The position numbers and the translations under genes were made by a program. A stretch of 6,299 nucleotides of DNA from Dehalococcoidia bacterium. GTDB taxonomy: Bacteria > Chloroflexota > Dehalococcoidia > GIF9 > UBA5620. Each line of letters starts with the position of its first letter. The stretch's first letter is position 1. The stretch is from contig JADHWZ010000122.1 of NCBI GenBank assembly GCA_016783225.1, positions 1 to 6,299 of the forward strand. Direction: 5' to 3'. This document shows, piece by piece, positions 6,299 through 6,299 of the stretch. The notes under the pieces are model-generated. The model saw only the letters and a list, made by a program, of their open reading frames with translations, had not been told where the DNA came from and did not search any database.

Positions 6299-6299
6299 C

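Overview
The window holds one intact large gene, uvrA, between two stretches of damaged signal-transduction genes, and ends in a membrane transporter gene cut by the right edge. The only complete undamaged coding region is uvrA (1461-4322, plus strand). Every other gene lies on the minus strand. The organism is a bacterium of moderate GC content. Details of UvrA ([13 protein letters not shown] in the first Walker B region, [11 protein letters not shown] around residues 402-412), the Cache-HAMP-PAS kinase style and the short 'TTCGC...CTCAGAATGACA' intergenic repeats suggest a Chloroflexota (Dehalococcoidia-like) sediment or groundwater lineage. That is an inference from memory of such proteins, not a database result.

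Left part (1-1036, minus strand): the start of a response regulator (first 28 residues, running off the left edge) lies one base after the stop of a ruined sensor histidine kinase. The kinase can be followed piece by piece: the end of an extracellular Cache-like domain, a transmembrane helix, HAMP, PAS, the H-box with its histidine, and then directly the last few residues of the ATP-binding domain. Nearly the whole ATPase domain is missing. There are also two in-frame TGA codons and at least two frame changes. It was once a kinase-regulator operon and the kinase is dead.

1037-1460: non-coding region between the kinase remnant and uvrA. It contains a short dispersed-repeat-like unit (about 1209-1260), a long inverted repeat around a TTGCATGCAA palindrome (1309-1361), an extended -10 promoter (about 1416-1424) and the uvrA ribosome binding site.

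1461-4322: UvrA, the damage-recognition ATPase of nucleotide excision repair, full length (953 aa), with both ABC ATPase units and zinc motifs. The usually conserved His after the second Walker B (GLHF) is Ala (GLAF).

4323-4828: non-coding. It starts with a degenerate tandem array of about 30-bp units (about 4327-4615) and continues with two adjacent hairpins (4671-4694 and 4695-4742).

4829-5415 (minus): a small GGDEF diguanylate cyclase with all catalytic motifs and an I-site, but split by what looks like a 2-base AC duplication. 5549-6298 (minus): the C-terminal 249 residues of an AI-2E family (PerM/YdiK-like) transporter, open to the right edge.

I did not find a new defence or mobile system. 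The points most worth a second look are the tandem array and related repeat copies on either side of uvrA, the kinase that lost its ATPase domain while keeping its tail, the 2-nt frameshift in the cyclase, and the UvrA substitution.
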